DNA from: Actinomycetes bacterium
Lineage (GTDB): Bacteria; Actinomycetota; Acidimicrobiia; Acidimicrobiales; JAMCQF01
Length of the DNA stretch: 54,922 nucleotides
Direction of reading: 5' to 3'
NCBI GenBank assembly: GCA_021851885.1
Contig: JAJZBS010000003.1
Location: forward strand, 1-54,922
Positions 6,199-15,894 of this stretch are shown piece after piece; positions within the stretch are counted from its first letter, which is position 1; each line of letters begins with the position of its first letter. A program made the translations under genes and the position numbers. Below the pieces are notes generated by a model that was not told the origin of the DNA, made no database searches, and saw only the letters and a program-made list of their open reading frames with translations.

Positions 6199-9153
6199 AT
6201 GGACGACCCCCTGACAGGAGACGAGCTGTGGCCGGCACGTGGCCTGTCTCCGGCGGACGGGCCGGCTCCGGCGCGGCGGTGGGCGCGGTGGTGGGCGCGG
6301 CGCCGGACGTGGCGCCGGCCCTGGCGGGCCGGCCTCCTCACCGCTGCCAGCGCCGCCACCGTCGCCGTGGTGGCGCTGGTGGCCTCCACCCTCGTCCCCA
6401 CGGCCGGCAACAGCCCGGTGCGCAGCCGCCACGAGCTCGGGCGGTCGGTGGTCCAACGCCGTACCCAGACCGCCGCCGGCATCAGTGCGTGCCCCTGGCT
6501 GCAACGGGCCGTGGCCCGGGCCAACGCGCCGGCCTCGCTCGCCTCGCTCGTCGTCGCACGCATGACGCTCGCCGAGAAGCTGGGCGTCATCGACCTCCGC
6601 TATGCCGGCCACTACGAGAACGTCAACCAGCCCGTCACCCGCCTGTGCATCCCGGAGCTGACGCTGCAGGACGGGCCGGCCGGCCTGGCGGCGGGAATGC
6701 GGGGCGTCACCCAGCTGCCCGCCCCGCTGGGCGTGGCCTCCGCCTTCAGCACGTCCCTCGTCCACCAGTACGGGCAGGTCCAGGCGGACGAGGCCCGGGG
6801 CAAGGGCGTCGACGTCGTCCAGGGTCCCAACCTCAACCTCGACCGGTTCCCCCTGGACGGACGGGCGTTCGAGGGCTACGGCGAGGACCCCTTCCTCGCC
6901 TCGCAGCTCGGCGTGGCCGACATCACCGGCATCCAGTCCCGTTCGGTGATCGCGCAGGCCAAGCATCTCGTCGCCTACAACCAGGAGACCGACCGGGTGA
7001 CCCTTGACGCGGTCGTACCGGTGCGCGCCCTCCACGAGCTCTACCTGGCACCGTTCGAAGCAGCCGTGGCGAAGGGGCACGTCGGCTCCCTCATGTGCGC
7101 CTACCCGCAGCTGAACGGGACCTACCAGTGCCAGGACGCCGCCCTCCTGTCGACAGTCGACTCGTGGGGGTTCACCGGCTTCGTGCGATCCGACCTCGGT
7201 GCCGTCCACGATCCGGTGGCTGCGCTGAAGGCCGGCGTCGACCTGATCAAGCCGGCCGCCACCGGCACGCTCGCCTCCGCCGTCGCCTCGGGCACGCTCC
7301 CGATGTCGGTCGTGAACCGGGCGGTGGCCCAGGTCCTCACCACCATGTTCACCTATGGCCTGGTCCAGCACCCCCGCCCGCCGACACCGCTCTCACCCGT
7401 CGACACCCCTGCCCACACGGCGTTCGCCCGCACCGCCGCCGAAGAGGCGGCCGTGCTCCTGCAGAACCGGCGGGGCGTCCTGCCCCTCTCGACCCGTGGC
7501 GCCACCATCGCCGTCATCGGGGCCAACGCCGGGACGGACCCCATCACCGCCGGACGGGGGAGCTCGTACGTTGCCGCCCCTGCGGTGCCGACAGCCCTGT
7601 CATCGATCGTGGCTGCGGCCGGACCGAGGGACCACGTCGCCTACGTCCCCGCGCCCAGCTCGGTTGCGCCGCTCCCGCCCCCCACCCCCGATGAGCTCCG
7701 CCCGCCGGGCAGCCCGGCCACCGGGACCGATCTCTCCCTGACCGTCGCCAACGGGGCGGGGGCCACCGTGTACCGGAGACGAGCGTCGGACGGGAACACC
7801 TCGGTGTGCGTCGGCGCAGCCGAGCCGCCGGTGCCGGTCGCCTCAAGCGCGCCACCGACGCCACCCGGCACCCGCCCGGGCATCGGGAGCACCGGGCCGA
7901 ACCCGCACGGCGGCGGACAGGTGACCCACCCGGACCTGCACCGGACCGGCGGGTCGGCCAACACCGCCCACCAGGCGATTCCCCGGCTGACCTGCCCGGC
8001 GTACCCGGGCCTGGCGGGGCTGGTCGGCACCCGGGTGGTGCTTCCGCAGTCGAGCGGCGCCAGCACGGCCACGCTGACCGGGACCCTGACGCCGCCGAGC
8101 TCCGGCCTCTACATGCTGTCCCTCAGCTGCACCGGGGGTGCCGTCCTCTCCCTCGACGGGACGGCCGTCGTGTCCAGCCCCGGGACGCACGGACCGATCA
8201 CCTGGTCGGGGGTGGCCCAGCTGGTCGGCGGGCGCCACTACCAGCTCCGCATCGAGTGGGACCTGTTCACCATGGAGCCGGGCCTGCCGTCGTTCGCCGC
8301 CCGCACGGGCATGCTGCGCATCGGCATGGAGGACGTCTCCGGCGTGATCGCCCAGGCGGCCGCCGCAGCCCGTCACGCGGCCGTCGCCGTCGTCTTCGCC
8401 AACGACGTGAGCAGCGAGGGGTTCGACCGGCCGTCCCTGTCGCTCCCCGGGCTGCAGGACGCGCTGATCGCCGCGGTCGGCGCCGCCAACCCGCGAACCG
8501 TCGTCGTCCTCAGCACGGGCGGGCCGGTGCTGATGCCCTGGCACGCTTCGGTCGCCTCCATCCTCGAGACCTGGTACGCGGGCGAGCAGTTCGGACCGGC
8601 GACCGCGGCCGTCCTCTTCGGCACGGTCGACCCCGCCGGCCACCTTCCCGTCACCTTCCCGGCCTCGGCCTCCCAGGAGGCGGTCAACTCCCCGTCGCAG
8701 TTCCCCGGGGTGAACGGGGTGTCGACCTACAGCGAGGGCCTCGACATCGGCTACCGCTTCGTCCAGGCGCACGGACTGACCCCCTTGTTCCCCTTCGGGT
8801 TCGGCCTGTCCTACACGACGTTCGCCCTCCACGGGCTCCACATCCGCCGGGTGGGGGCGAAGGAGCGGGTCACCATCACCGTCACCAACACCGGGGCGCG
8901 AGCGGGCAGCGCCGTCCCCCAGGTCTACGTCGGGTTCCCTCCGACGGCGGGCGAGCCGCCGGCCCAACTGGCCGGCTTCACCCGGGTCACCCTCGCTCCC
9001 GGCGCGTCGTCCACGGTGTCGATGACGGTCGGGGGGCGGTCCTTCCAGATCTACCGCAACGGGTCGTGGGAGACGCCGAGCGGAACGTTCCGCATCGCCG
9101 TCGGCCAGTCATCGGCCGACCTCGGTCTCGCCGCCGAGGTCCCCGCCCCCTGA
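6199..9153 (+). CDS. Membrane-anchored GH3 beta-glucosidase-like hydrolase
   Basis: This 984-residue glycoside hydrolase family 3 protein would release sugars from beta-linked glycans outside the cell. A basic N-terminal stretch and a membrane segment (about 45-65) anchor or export it. The (beta/alpha)8 domain contains QDGPAGL, EGYGEDPF and the nucleophile motif FVRSDLG (Asp near 332). The alpha/beta sandwich domain starts with TAAEEAAVLLQN. A PA14-like insert is seen near 620-710 and a fibronectin-III-like cap at about 885-980. A Pro/Gly-rich linker interrupts the second domain. The start is uncertain. ATG 6199 has a poor ribosome site, while AGGAG at 6216-6220 precedes an in-frame CTG at 6226. 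Confidence 0.9.
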   Translation: MDDPLTGDELWPARGLSPADGPAPARRWARWWARRRTWRRPWRAGLLTAASAATVAVVALVASTLVPTAGNSPVRSRHELGRSVVQRRTQTAAGISACPWLQRAVARANAPASLASLVVARMTLAEKLGVIDLRYAGHYENVNQPVTRLCIPELTLQDGPAGLAAGMRGVTQLPAPLGVASAFSTSLVHQYGQVQADEARGKGVDVVQGPNLNLDRFPLDGRAFEGYGEDPFLASQLGVADITGIQSRSVIAQAKHLVAYNQETDRVTLDAVVPVRALHELYLAPFEAAVAKGHVGSLMCAYPQLNGTYQCQDAALLSTVDSWGFTGFVRSDLGAVHDPVAALKAGVDLIKPAATGTLASAVASGTLPMSVVNRAVAQVLTTMFTYGLVQHPRPPTPLSPVDTPAHTAFARTAAEEAAVLLQNRRGVLPLSTRGATIAVIGANAGTDPITAGRGSSYVAAPAVPTALSSIVAAAGPRDHVAYVPAPSSVAPLPPPTPDELRPPGSPATGTDLSLTVANGAGATVYRRRASDGNTSVCVGAAEPPVPVASSAPPTPPGTRPGIGSTGPNPHGGGQVTHPDLHRTGGSANTAHQAIPRLTCPAYPGLAGLVGTRVVLPQSSGASTATLTGTLTPPSSGLYMLSLSCTGGAVLSLDGTAVVSSPGTHGPITWSGVAQLVGGRHYQLRIEWDLFTMEPGLPSFAARTGMLRIGMEDVSGVIAQAAAAARHAAVAVVFANDVSSEGFDRPSLSLPGLQDALIAAVGAANPRTVVVLSTGGPVLMPWHASVASILETWYAGEQFGPATAAVLFGTVDPAGHLPVTFPASASQEAVNSPSQFPGVNGVSTYSEGLDIGYRFVQAHGLTPLFPFGFGLSYTTFALHGLHIRRVGAKERVTITVTNTGARAGSAVPQVYVGFPPTAGEPPAQLAGFTRVTLAPGASSTVSMTVGGRSFQIYRNGSWETPSGTFRIAVGQSSADLGLAAEVPAP

Positions 9154-9319
9154 AGCGCCCGGCGCCGGGCGGCGCCAGGCGGCGCCACCCCGGGCGATCC
9201 GTTCGACGCCGACGCGGCCACCGGTAGCCTCGGGACCAGGTACGCGCCGAGCTGGCGGCGGGCCGGCCTCGCAGCGGGAGTCCGCCGTCTCCACCCGGTA
9301 ACGACGAACGGAGGTCAGG

Positions 9320-9793
9320 ATGGAAGGCGACGTCGTCAGCGTCGAGCGGGTCGTCCACGCCCCGCCCGATGCGATCTTCGCTCTGGTCGCCGACGCCTCC
9401 CGGCACCCCGACATCGACGGATCGGGCACCGTCCGGCAGGCCAAGCCCGGTGCGCCCGAGCATCTCGCCCTGGGGTCGACGTTCGGGATGTCCATGCGCA
9501 TGGGCATCCCGTACTCCATGGTCAACACCGTGGTCGAGTTCGAGGACGGGCGGCGCATCGCCTGGCAGGCCAGGCCGCCCGGGGTACTCGGCCGGTTCCT
9601 CGCCGGCCGGATCTGGCGCTACGAGCTCGAGCCGGTTGACGGGGGCACCCTCGTGCGCGAGAGCTGGGACGTCTCGGAGGACCACCAGCGCGCCCTGCTG
9701 AAGCGGGGCAAGCTCCCCGAGATCACCCGGACGAACATGGAACGGACGCTGGAGCGGATCGAGCAGCTGGTGGGGGGCACGTCGGGCTCGTGA
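9320..9793 (+). CDS. SRPBCC-family (polyketide cyclase/START-like) protein
   Basis: This 157-residue single-domain protein has the helix-grip fold signature: VERVVHAPPDAIFALVAD at the start, HPDIDGSGTV, RIAWQARPPG, WRYELEPVDGGTLV and a long C-terminal helix with R-T-L-E-R-I-E-Q-L. Such proteins bind hydrophobic ligands, and their ligand cannot be told from sequence. A clear ribosome site (GGAGG, 9310-9314) fixes the start. It is a single-gene unit convergent with the alcohol dehydrogenase. A direct repeat of gagtcggggctcc lies just after its stop. Confidence 0.9.
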   Translation: MEGDVVSVERVVHAPPDAIFALVADASRHPDIDGSGTVRQAKPGAPEHLALGSTFGMSMRMGIPYSMVNTVVEFEDGRRIAWQARPPGVLGRFLAGRIWRYELEPVDGGTLVRESWDVSEDHQRALLKRGKLPEITRTNMERTLERIEQLVGGTSGS

Positions 9794-9839
9794 GTCGGGG
9801 CTCCCTGAGTCGGGGCTCCGCGCCGCCGCGTGCAGATCC

Positions 9840-10850
9840 TCAGGGGACGAGCACGGCAGCGCCGTCCACCCGGTCGGTGGCCAGGTCGACCAGGGCGCGG
9901 TCGGCCGCTTCCAGCGGGTAGCGCACCGTCGTCGGCCGCACCGGGATGCGAGCGGCAAGGTCGAGCAGCGCCCGGCCGTCCTCGCGGGTGTTCGCCGTCA
10001 CGCTGCACAGGCAGCGCTCTTCGAAGAGGTGCGCCTGGTAGTGCAGCGGCGGGATGTCGGTCAGGTGGATCCCGGCGACGGCAAGGGTGCCACCCCGGTC
10101 GAGGGCGGCCAGTGCCGGCGGGACCAGCGTGCCCACCGGAGCGAAGAGGATCGCCGCGTCGAGGGGCTCGGGTGGTGGGTCCGCCGCGCCGGCCGCACTG
10201 GAGGCGCCGAGCCGGAGCGCGAGATCGCGTGCCGCTGCCGAACGGGTCATCACGTGCACGCGGCACCCCTCATAGATGGCGACCTGCGCCGTCAGGTGTG
10301 CCGAGGCTCCGAATCCGTAGATCCCGAGGCGCCCTCCGGGGGCCACCCCCGATCGCCGCAGTGCCCGGTAGCCGATGATCCCCGCGCACAGGAGCGGGGC
10401 CGCCTCCTCGTCGTCGAACGTGTCGGGCAGGTCGTAGATGAACGCCTCCTCGGCCACCAGGTACTCCGCATACCCGCCGTCCACGTGCCAGCCGGTGAAG
10501 CGGGGATCGAGGCAGAGGTTCTCGCGGCCGGTCCGGCAGAACGGGCACACCCGGCAGGACCGGGCCAGCCAGGCCACGCCCACCCGCTCGCCCCCCCGCC
10601 TGCGGCACCCGGGCCCGGCCCGCTCGACGCGCCCGACGACCTCGTGGCCCGGCACCACCCGGGGCCGGACCGGCGCCAGATCACCCTCGGCCAGATGGAG
10701 GTCGGTCCGGCACACACCGCAGGCCAGCACCTTCACGAGCACCTGGCCCGGTCCCGGCTCGGGGACCGGGAGCTCGACCAGGCGGAGCGGGCCCTCGGAG
10801 GCGGGGGCGGGCCGTTCCACCACCCATGCCCGCATCGTCGAGATGCTCAC
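9840..10850 (-). CDS. Zinc-dependent alcohol dehydrogenase
   Basis: This is a medium-chain dehydrogenase/reductase of about 336 residues that oxidises alcohols or reduces aldehydes with NAD(P). The catalytic zinc ligands are Cys in [10 protein letters not shown] and His/Glu in GHEVVG. Structural zinc cysteines follow in [15 protein letters not shown]. The nucleotide-binding fold has [11 protein letters not shown] chose the GTG at 10850, which overlaps the mannosyltransferase stop (GTGA). An ATG 9 bases upstream (10859) and another at 10832 (MRAW) are alternatives. It resembles AdhA-type enzymes of actinobacteria, which often act on C2-C3 alcohols. The substrate is not visible. Confidence 0.92.
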   Translation of the reverse strand: MSISTMRAWVVERPAPASEGPLRLVELPVPEPGPGQVLVKVLACGVCRTDLHLAEGDLAPVRPRVVPGHEVVGRVERAGPGCRRRGGERVGVAWLARSCRVCPFCRTGRENLCLDPRFTGWHVDGGYAEYLVAEEAFIYDLPDTFDDEEAAPLLCAGIIGYRALRRSGVAPGGRLGIYGFGASAHLTAQVAIYEGCRVHVMTRSAAARDLALRLGASSAAGAADPPPEPLDAAILFAPVGTLVPPALAALDRGGTLAVAGIHLTDIPPLHYQAHLFEERCLCSVTANTREDGRALLDLAARIPVRPTTVRYPLEAADRALVDLATDRVDGAAVLVP

Positions 10851-12220
10851 GTGAACCACATGCCGTGGAAGTAGAAGATCTGGGCCACGGCGCCGAGCAC
10901 GGCCGACACGGCCACCAGGCCGGCCAGGCTCTCGGACCGGCGGATGGAGGCGCCCGCCACGAATACGGGCACCACCACGGCAAAGTGCCGCGCCAGCGCT
11001 TCGGGGGACACGCCGCCGGCCGGCGCATCGGACAGCTCGAAGAGGAGGGTGAGACCGAGGAGGACCGTCCCGGGAAGGAGGACCGAGGATCGGCCGCCAT
11101 GACGGACGACGGCGACGACCAGCACGACGAAGGCGGCGATGGCGGCGAGCGCCACCGCGATGTCGATGGCGTCGGTGGTGACGACGTTGGCGTTGTACCG
11201 GGGGTCACCGATCAGCTGCCCCGACAGCGTCCGCACGATCGGCCAGATCAGGGAGTGCAGCGGGTAGGTGAGGACCCGGTTCCAGCCCGACTGAGACGAG
11301 ATGAACGTCGTCGGCGAACCGAACGCGGCCCACAGATAGGCGCTGTACGCGGCCACGCCGATCTCGCTGACCACCACCGCACCTGCCAGCCGGGCCCCCA
11401 GGCGCCCGATGGTCCGGCCCGGGTGGTCGCGGGGCCCGGCCAGGTGGGCCTGCACCATGCCGACGACCACCGGCACCACGAAGAACGCACCGAAGGGGGC
11501 CAGTGCCGACGCCACCCCGGCAGCCACCGCGGCAGCGGCGAAACGGCGCGAGGCGACGAAGGCGAGGACGACCGCGAGCAGGAGGAGCTCGAAGGGCTCC
11601 GGGTAGCCGGTGAAGAAGAAGAACGACGCCGGCGACCACAGGGCGAGCACCACCACGGCCGACCACCGCTCCAGGCCGAAACAGTCCCGAGCCAGGTGGA
11701 CGAGGACGGCAGCCGCCGCCACCGTGGCCGCCCACGACAGGGCCAGGGCGGCGTCCGGCCCAGGCACGCCCACCCAGTGCAGGGCCCGGATCATCAACGG
11801 GTACAGGGGGAAGAAGGCGGTGAGCGGGCGCTGGTCGTAGCCGTGGAGGGCGATGGTCTGGTAGTGGGCGGAGTCCCAATGAAAGAAGGAGAGCAGGAGG
11901 GAGCTGTGCCTGCCCCCCAGTCCGGGACTGAGGAAGAACTCCCGCCCGAACGCATGCAGCCCGATCTCGGCTAGTACCACGATCACCACGGCCCGGACGG
12001 CGACCATCCGGAGGCCCTCGACCAGGGCGGAAGGCCGTCGGCGGCGCCTCGTCGCCAGACGGCTGGCGGTGGTCGGGGCGGTGGTCGGGGCGGGACCGCG
12101 GGTCACCTCCGGGCCGGGGGCTGGCGTCGGCTCGGGAGGCGTGCCCACGGGGGGCACCGTCAGCGGCGCCGGCCCAGTGACGGCGGACGACGTGGGGATC
12201 CGGGCGGCCTCGCTCTCCAC
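10847..12220 (-). CDS. PIG-V-like mannosyltransferase membrane protein
   Basis: This 457-residue protein has a Pro/Thr-rich cytoplasmic start of about 60 residues and then about ten membrane segments. The motif [17 protein letters not shown] after the first segment matches the W-D-x2-x-Y-x2-IA-x2-GY loop of PIG-V/GT-C mannosyltransferases, with the acidic catalytic residue in WDS. Such enzymes transfer mannose from polyprenyl-phosphate-mannose outside the membrane. In actinobacteria they act on lipoglycans or glycoproteins. GTG 12220 is the chosen start because upstream sequence in this frame is low-quality coding. It is coupled to the alcohol dehydrogenase by a 4-base overlap. Confidence 0.82.
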   Translation of the reverse strand: MESEAARIPTSSAVTGPAPLTVPPVGTPPEPTPAPGPEVTRGPAPTTAPTTASRLATRRRRRPSALVEGLRMVAVRAVVIVVLAEIGLHAFGREFFLSPGLGGRHSSLLLSFFHWDSAHYQTIALHGYDQRPLTAFFPLYPLMIRALHWVGVPGPDAALALSWAATVAAAAVLVHLARDCFGLERWSAVVVLALWSPASFFFFTGYPEPFELLLLAVVLAFVASRRFAAAAVAAGVASALAPFGAFFVVPVVVGMVQAHLAGPRDHPGRTIGRLGARLAGAVVVSEIGVAAYSAYLWAAFGSPTTFISSQSGWNRVLTYPLHSLIWPIVRTLSGQLIGDPRYNANVVTTDAIDIAVALAAIAAFVVLVVAVVRHGGRSSVLLPGTVLLGLTLLFELSDAPAGGVSPEALARHFAVVVPVFVAGASIRRSESLAGLVAVSAVLGAVAQIFYFHGMWFT

Positions 12221-12315
12221 AGCACCGCACCGTACCCCCGGCGGCCGGCGTGGTCGGTGACGCACCCGGGTGGACCGATGGCGGGGGTTGGGACACCGCA
12301 CGCCCGCGGTCGCCG

Positions 12316-13074
12316 TCAGACCAGGAGCTCCAGCCTGCCCACGGTGACCGCCGTTCCACCGATGGCTACCCGATCGCCACCCAGCGTCATCTCCACCCTG
12401 CCGCCCCGGCGGGAGGCTTGGAAGCCGACCAGGGTGTCCCGCCCCAGCTCCGGTCCCCAGTACGCGGCCAGGGTGCAGTGGGCCGAGCCGGTCACCGGAT
12501 CCTCGGGAACCCCGACGTTCGGTGCGAAGACGCGGCTCACCATGTCGATACCCGGCTCGTCTCCGGGGGCCGTGATGATCACCGCTCGGGAGCCGAGTGC
12601 GGCGAACGCCCCCAGATCCGGCGTGAGGCCCCGCACCTGGCCGGCGTCGTCGACCACGACGAGCACGTCGTCCCTCCCCCGCCCGCCCCACCTCACGCCG
12701 TCCAGCCCCAGGTCTGGCAGGTCGGACACCACGAGAGTGTCGGCGGGGAAGTCCATGACCACCCCCGAGCCCACGTGCCGGCAGGCGAGCGTGCCGCTGC
12801 GGGTGTGGAACCGCCCATCGGCGCCGAGCACGTGGGCTGCCGCCAGCGTGGCGTGGCCGCACAGGTCGACCTCGGTCGTCGGGGTGAACCACCGCAGGTC
12901 GTGGGAGCCGTCCGGCCGGGGCACGACGAACGCCGTCTCCGACAGGTGGACCTCGTCGGCGATCGCCGCCATGGTGGCGTCGTCGGGAAACGACGCCAGC
13001 AGCGCCACCGCGGCCGGGTTACCACTGAACGGGCGGTCGGCGAAGGCGTCGACGATCCACAGTTCGATGGACAC
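12316..13074 (-). CDS. PhzF-family isomerase/epimerase-like protein
   Basis: This 252-residue protein shows the PhzF fold: FADRPFSGNPAAVAL at the start, the catalytic Glu in HLSETAF, WFTPTTEVDLCGHATLA, and EDPVTGSAHCTLAAYW in the second half. Members isomerise small metabolites by proton transfer. Without a phenazine cluster around, the substrate is unknown. The start is GTG 13074. It lies 66 bp downstream of the sulfite reductase on the same strand and may share its transcript. Confidence 0.92.
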   Translation of the reverse strand: MSIELWIVDAFADRPFSGNPAAVALLASFPDDATMAAIADEVHLSETAFVVPRPDGSHDLRWFTPTTEVDLCGHATLAAAHVLGADGRFHTRSGTLACRHVGSGVVMDFPADTLVVSDLPDLGLDGVRWGGRGRDDVLVVVDDAGQVRGLTPDLGAFAALGSRAVIITAPGDEPGIDMVSRVFAPNVGVPEDPVTGSAHCTLAAYWGPELGRDTLVGFQASRRGGRVEMTLGGDRVAIGGTAVTVGRLELLV

Positions 13075-13140
13075 GGAGCGAGCCTACGGCCCCGCCGTCC
13101 ACCAGCGGCGGCCGGCCGATCGGGTCAGCTGGCCGACCGG

Positions 13141-14940
13141 TCAGCTGGCCGCGCACTCCCCCTCGCCGACCTCGCCGGAGAACGGTCCCGTCTCGTCGAA
13201 GTCGATGTAGTAGTCGGGCCGGTCGTCCCGGGACGGCCACTCGTCGAGGTCGGACAGCGACGCCGCCACCGCCGACGCGCCGCCGGAGCGCTCCAGCCAC
13301 GATGTGAAGTTCTCGGCCGCGTCCCGCTCCTCGTGGTAGCGGCCGACGATGCGGACGACGGCCGCACCGACGGCCTTGGCCGGGAGGCGCAGCGCGCGCT
13401 GGCCGAAGACGACCTCCGTGTCACCCAGGTGCCCCCCGAGGAGCAACTGGTAGCCGGGTGCGGACACCCCGTTGACCCGGCGCTCCACGCCGTGGAGCCC
13501 GATGTCGGCCACATGGTGCTGGCCGCAGCTGTTGGTGCACCCCGAGATGTTCACCCGCACGCCTTCGACGTCGGCCAGTCCTGCCTCCTCCAGTGCCCGG
13601 CCGATGTCGCTGGCCAGGCCCCGGCTCTGGGTGACGGCCAGGTTGCAGGTGTCGGCCCCCGGGCACGAGACGACGTCGCGGGCCAGCTCCGCGCCCGGCT
13701 GGGCCAGGCCGGCGTCGACCAGCCGTGCGTGGAGCTCGACCAGGCGATCGGGCTCCACCCCCCGCAGCGCGATGTTCTGCCGGTTGGTCACCACCGCGTC
13801 GCAGCCGATGTCGCGGATGGCGGATGCCAGGGCACGGAACTGGGCGGCGGTGAGGTCGCCGAGGGGGGCATGGGCGATGGCGGACACCGTGCCCGATGCC
13901 GCCCCTTCCACCACGTTGGCAGAGCGCCAGCGCTCGTAGTCGGAGCGAGCCGCACGCGAGACGAGCCGCACGGGCGTGCGTGCCGGTGCCCCCGAGGCGT
14001 CACCGCCCGCCGGCTCGTCACCCAGCGCCTCGACCAGGGCCGGCACCCCGCCCGGCCAGGTGGACGAGGCCAGGAGGAGCGTGCGCTCGCGCAGCACCCG
14101 CCGCCGCACCTCGTCGACACCCAGATTGTCCATCACCCACTTGAGTCGGGCGCGCCGGTTGTTGTTGCGCTCGCCGTCGTGATCGAAGGTCCGCAGGACG
14201 GCCTCGATCGTGACGAGCAGGTCGTCCCGGGGAGTGAAGTCCTCGAGGACCTGGGCCGGATGTGGGTTGGCGCCGAGACCGCCGCCGAGGAAGACCCGGA
14301 ACCCCGCCTCAAGGCGACCGTCGGACCCCGGGCGGCTGACGGCGACCACGCCGACGTCGTTGAACATGGCCTGGCCGCAGTCGCGGGCGCACCCGGAGAA
14401 GTTGATCTTGAACTTGCGGGGCAGGCGCTGGGCGTAGGGGTGGTGGAGGAAGTGCCGGAACGTGGCCTCCGCCCAGGGGCCCACGTCGAGCACCTCGGCC
14501 GGGCAGGCCCCGGCCAGGTGGCAGGCCATGACGTTGCGGACGGTGTCGCCGCACGCCTCACGGGTGGTGAGCCCGACGGCGGCCAGGTCGCGCAGCAGCT
14601 CGGGCACCCGCTCCAGCTGGACGAAGTGGAACTGGACGTTCTGGCGGGTGGTGAGGTGACCCCACCCCCGGCTGTAGGTGTCGCTCACGGAGGCGAGCAC
14701 GTCCAGCTGATCGGGCGTCACCGCGCCGCCCGGGAGCTTGATCCGGACCATCTGGTTGTGCCCGCCCTGGCGCTGGCCGTAGATACCGTTGTTCAGCCGG
14801 AACACCCGGAAGGCGTCGTCGTCCACCCTCCCGGCCAGGTAGTCGCCCAGGACCCGCTCGAACTTCTCGATGTCGGCGGCCACGGCCGGAGCGAGCTCCG
14901 GGTCGGCGGAACGCTCGGCAGGTGCGGTGAGGAGAGCCAT
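13141..14940 (-). CDS. Siroheme sulfite/nitrite reductase (ferredoxin type)
   Basis: This 599-residue protein has the duplicated ferrodoxin-like plus siroheme layout of assimilatory sulfite and nitrite reductases. The substrate-side motifs are TRQNVQFHFV in the first half and TNRQNIALRG in the second. The 4Fe-4S/siroheme cysteines are C-x5-C (CPGADTC, near 427-433) and C-x3-C (GCTNSCG, near 466-472). It performs six-electron reduction of sulfite to sulfide or nitrite to ammonia. Sequence alone does not settle which. No nitrate transporter or nasA-like gene is near, and no cysDNH either. The ATG at 14940 sits right at the predicted transcription start, so the message is likely leaderless. Confidence 0.92.
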   Translation of the reverse strand: MALLTAPAERSADPELAPAVAADIEKFERVLGDYLAGRVDDDAFRVFRLNNGIYGQRQGGHNQMVRIKLPGGAVTPDQLDVLASVSDTYSRGWGHLTTRQNVQFHFVQLERVPELLRDLAAVGLTTREACGDTVRNVMACHLAGACPAEVLDVGPWAEATFRHFLHHPYAQRLPRKFKINFSGCARDCGQAMFNDVGVVAVSRPGSDGRLEAGFRVFLGGGLGANPHPAQVLEDFTPRDDLLVTIEAVLRTFDHDGERNNNRRARLKWVMDNLGVDEVRRRVLRERTLLLASSTWPGGVPALVEALGDEPAGGDASGAPARTPVRLVSRAARSDYERWRSANVVEGAASGTVSAIAHAPLGDLTAAQFRALASAIRDIGCDAVVTNRQNIALRGVEPDRLVELHARLVDAGLAQPGAELARDVVSCPGADTCNLAVTQSRGLASDIGRALEEAGLADVEGVRVNISGCTNSCGQHHVADIGLHGVERRVNGVSAPGYQLLLGGHLGDTEVVFGQRALRLPAKAVGAAVVRIVGRYHEERDAAENFTSWLERSGGASAVAASLSDLDEWPSRDDRPDYYIDFDETGPFSGEVGEGECAAS

Positions 14941-14946
14941 GCCGGC

Positions 14947-14975
14947 ATTACAACAAACCTGACTTAATTAGTCAA
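14947..14975 (-). promoter_or_regulatory. Consensus promoter of the sulfite reductase, leaderless
   Basis: On the minus strand TTGACT (-35, 14975-14970) and TGTAAT (-10, 14952-14947) are separated by exactly 17 bases. Six bases (gccggc) then separate the -10 box from the ATG. Transcription would start at or next to the A of the start codon. No ribosome binding site is present, which fits a leaderless message, common in actinobacteria. Confidence 0.75.
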
Positions 14976-14979
14976 CTTT
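14955..14979. promoter_or_regulatory. 25-bp dyad operator over the sulfite reductase promoter
   Basis: The dyad reads AAA-N2-TGACT-N5-AGTCA-N2-TTT and covers the -35 box and spacer. A bound dimer would block RNA polymerase. The AT-rich spacing stands out against about 70% GC around it. The layout recalls Rrf2-type (IscR/CymR-like) operators, but the regulator is not encoded nearby, so its identity is a guess. Confidence 0.6.
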
Positions 14980-15072
14980 CTCCCCGCCGGCGCTCATGCG
15001 TGCCGCAGATGCGGTCGGCCGGCACGCCCCGGCCCGACTACCGGCACGGCCCCGGCAGCTCTCCGGTCCGGT

Positions 15073-15894
15073 TCACGTCCCCAGGTCACGGTGGTCGAAG
15101 GCGACCAGGGCGGCCACCGCGCACGCGGCCACCAGCAGCACGAGGACGGCGAGATGGAAGGGGCGGAAGCCGGTGGCCATGGGATCGACGCCGAGGGCGT
15201 GATACCACGGCGAGAGCCATCGGACGGGCCGCAGCCACGAGACCAGGCCGGCCAACGAACTGAGCAGGTAGGCGGCCACGGCCACCATGGCGGTGACGCC
15301 TCGGGCCATGCCGCGCCGGCCGGTGGCCGCGCCCAGCGCCAGGGCGAGGCTCCCGAGCAGCAGGGCGAGGATCCCCGAGGCCACCACGGACGCCCACAGC
15401 GGCCCCCACCCCACGTGGAGCGACACGGCCGGGCCGGCCACGGCGATGACCACGCCGAGCGACGCGGCCACGACGGCGACCCCGACGGCAAGGGCCGCCC
15501 ACTTCTCGGCGACGATCCGTCGCCGTGACACGGGGTTGGCCATGAGCACGTCGATCGTGCCCCGCTCCTCCTCGCCGGCGGTGAGGTCGGACCCCCACAA
15601 CACGGCCAGGATGACGAGCAGGAGTGGGGCCATGAACGAGAACACCTCGGCCCGCAGGTAGCCGGGGCCACTGGTGTAGTCGGCGACACCGAAGAACGAC
15701 TTGAACGCTTCGGGGTAGGAGTCGATCAGCTTGGAGAACTGCTCGTTGCCGTGCACCGTCGGGTAGAGGGCGAGCATGGTGGCGGCCAGGGCGACCATGC
15801 CGAGCGACCAGCCCACCAGCGCCCGTCGCTGCTCGTGGAGCGTCCGCTCGAACACCGAGTGCAGGTGGGCCGATCCGACCTCACGCCGTCGCAT
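15073..15894 (-). CDS. ABC-2 type transporter permease
   Basis: This 273-residue protein has six likely membrane segments. A short first segment (LVGWSLGMVALAATMLALY) is followed by an outside loop. The typical cytoplasmic E-E-E-R-G-T-IDVLMANPVSRRRIV stretch between segments 2 and 3 is the coupling helix region of ABC-2 exporters. It overlaps the ATP-binding protein gene by 14 bases and works with it as an exporter. The substrate is unknown. The 132 bp after its stop contain only the sulfite reductase promoter region. Confidence 0.88.
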   Translation of the reverse strand: MRRREVGSAHLHSVFERTLHEQRRALVGWSLGMVALAATMLALYPTVHGNEQFSKLIDSYPEAFKSFFGVADYTSGPGYLRAEVFSFMAPLLLVILAVLWGSDLTAGEEERGTIDVLMANPVSRRRIVAEKWAALAVGVAVVAASLGVVIAVAGPAVSLHVGWGPLWASVVASGILALLLGSLALALGAATGRRGMARGVTAMVAVAAYLLSSLAGLVSWLRPVRWLSPWYHALGVDPMATGFRPFHLAVLVLLVAACAVAALVAFDHRDLGT

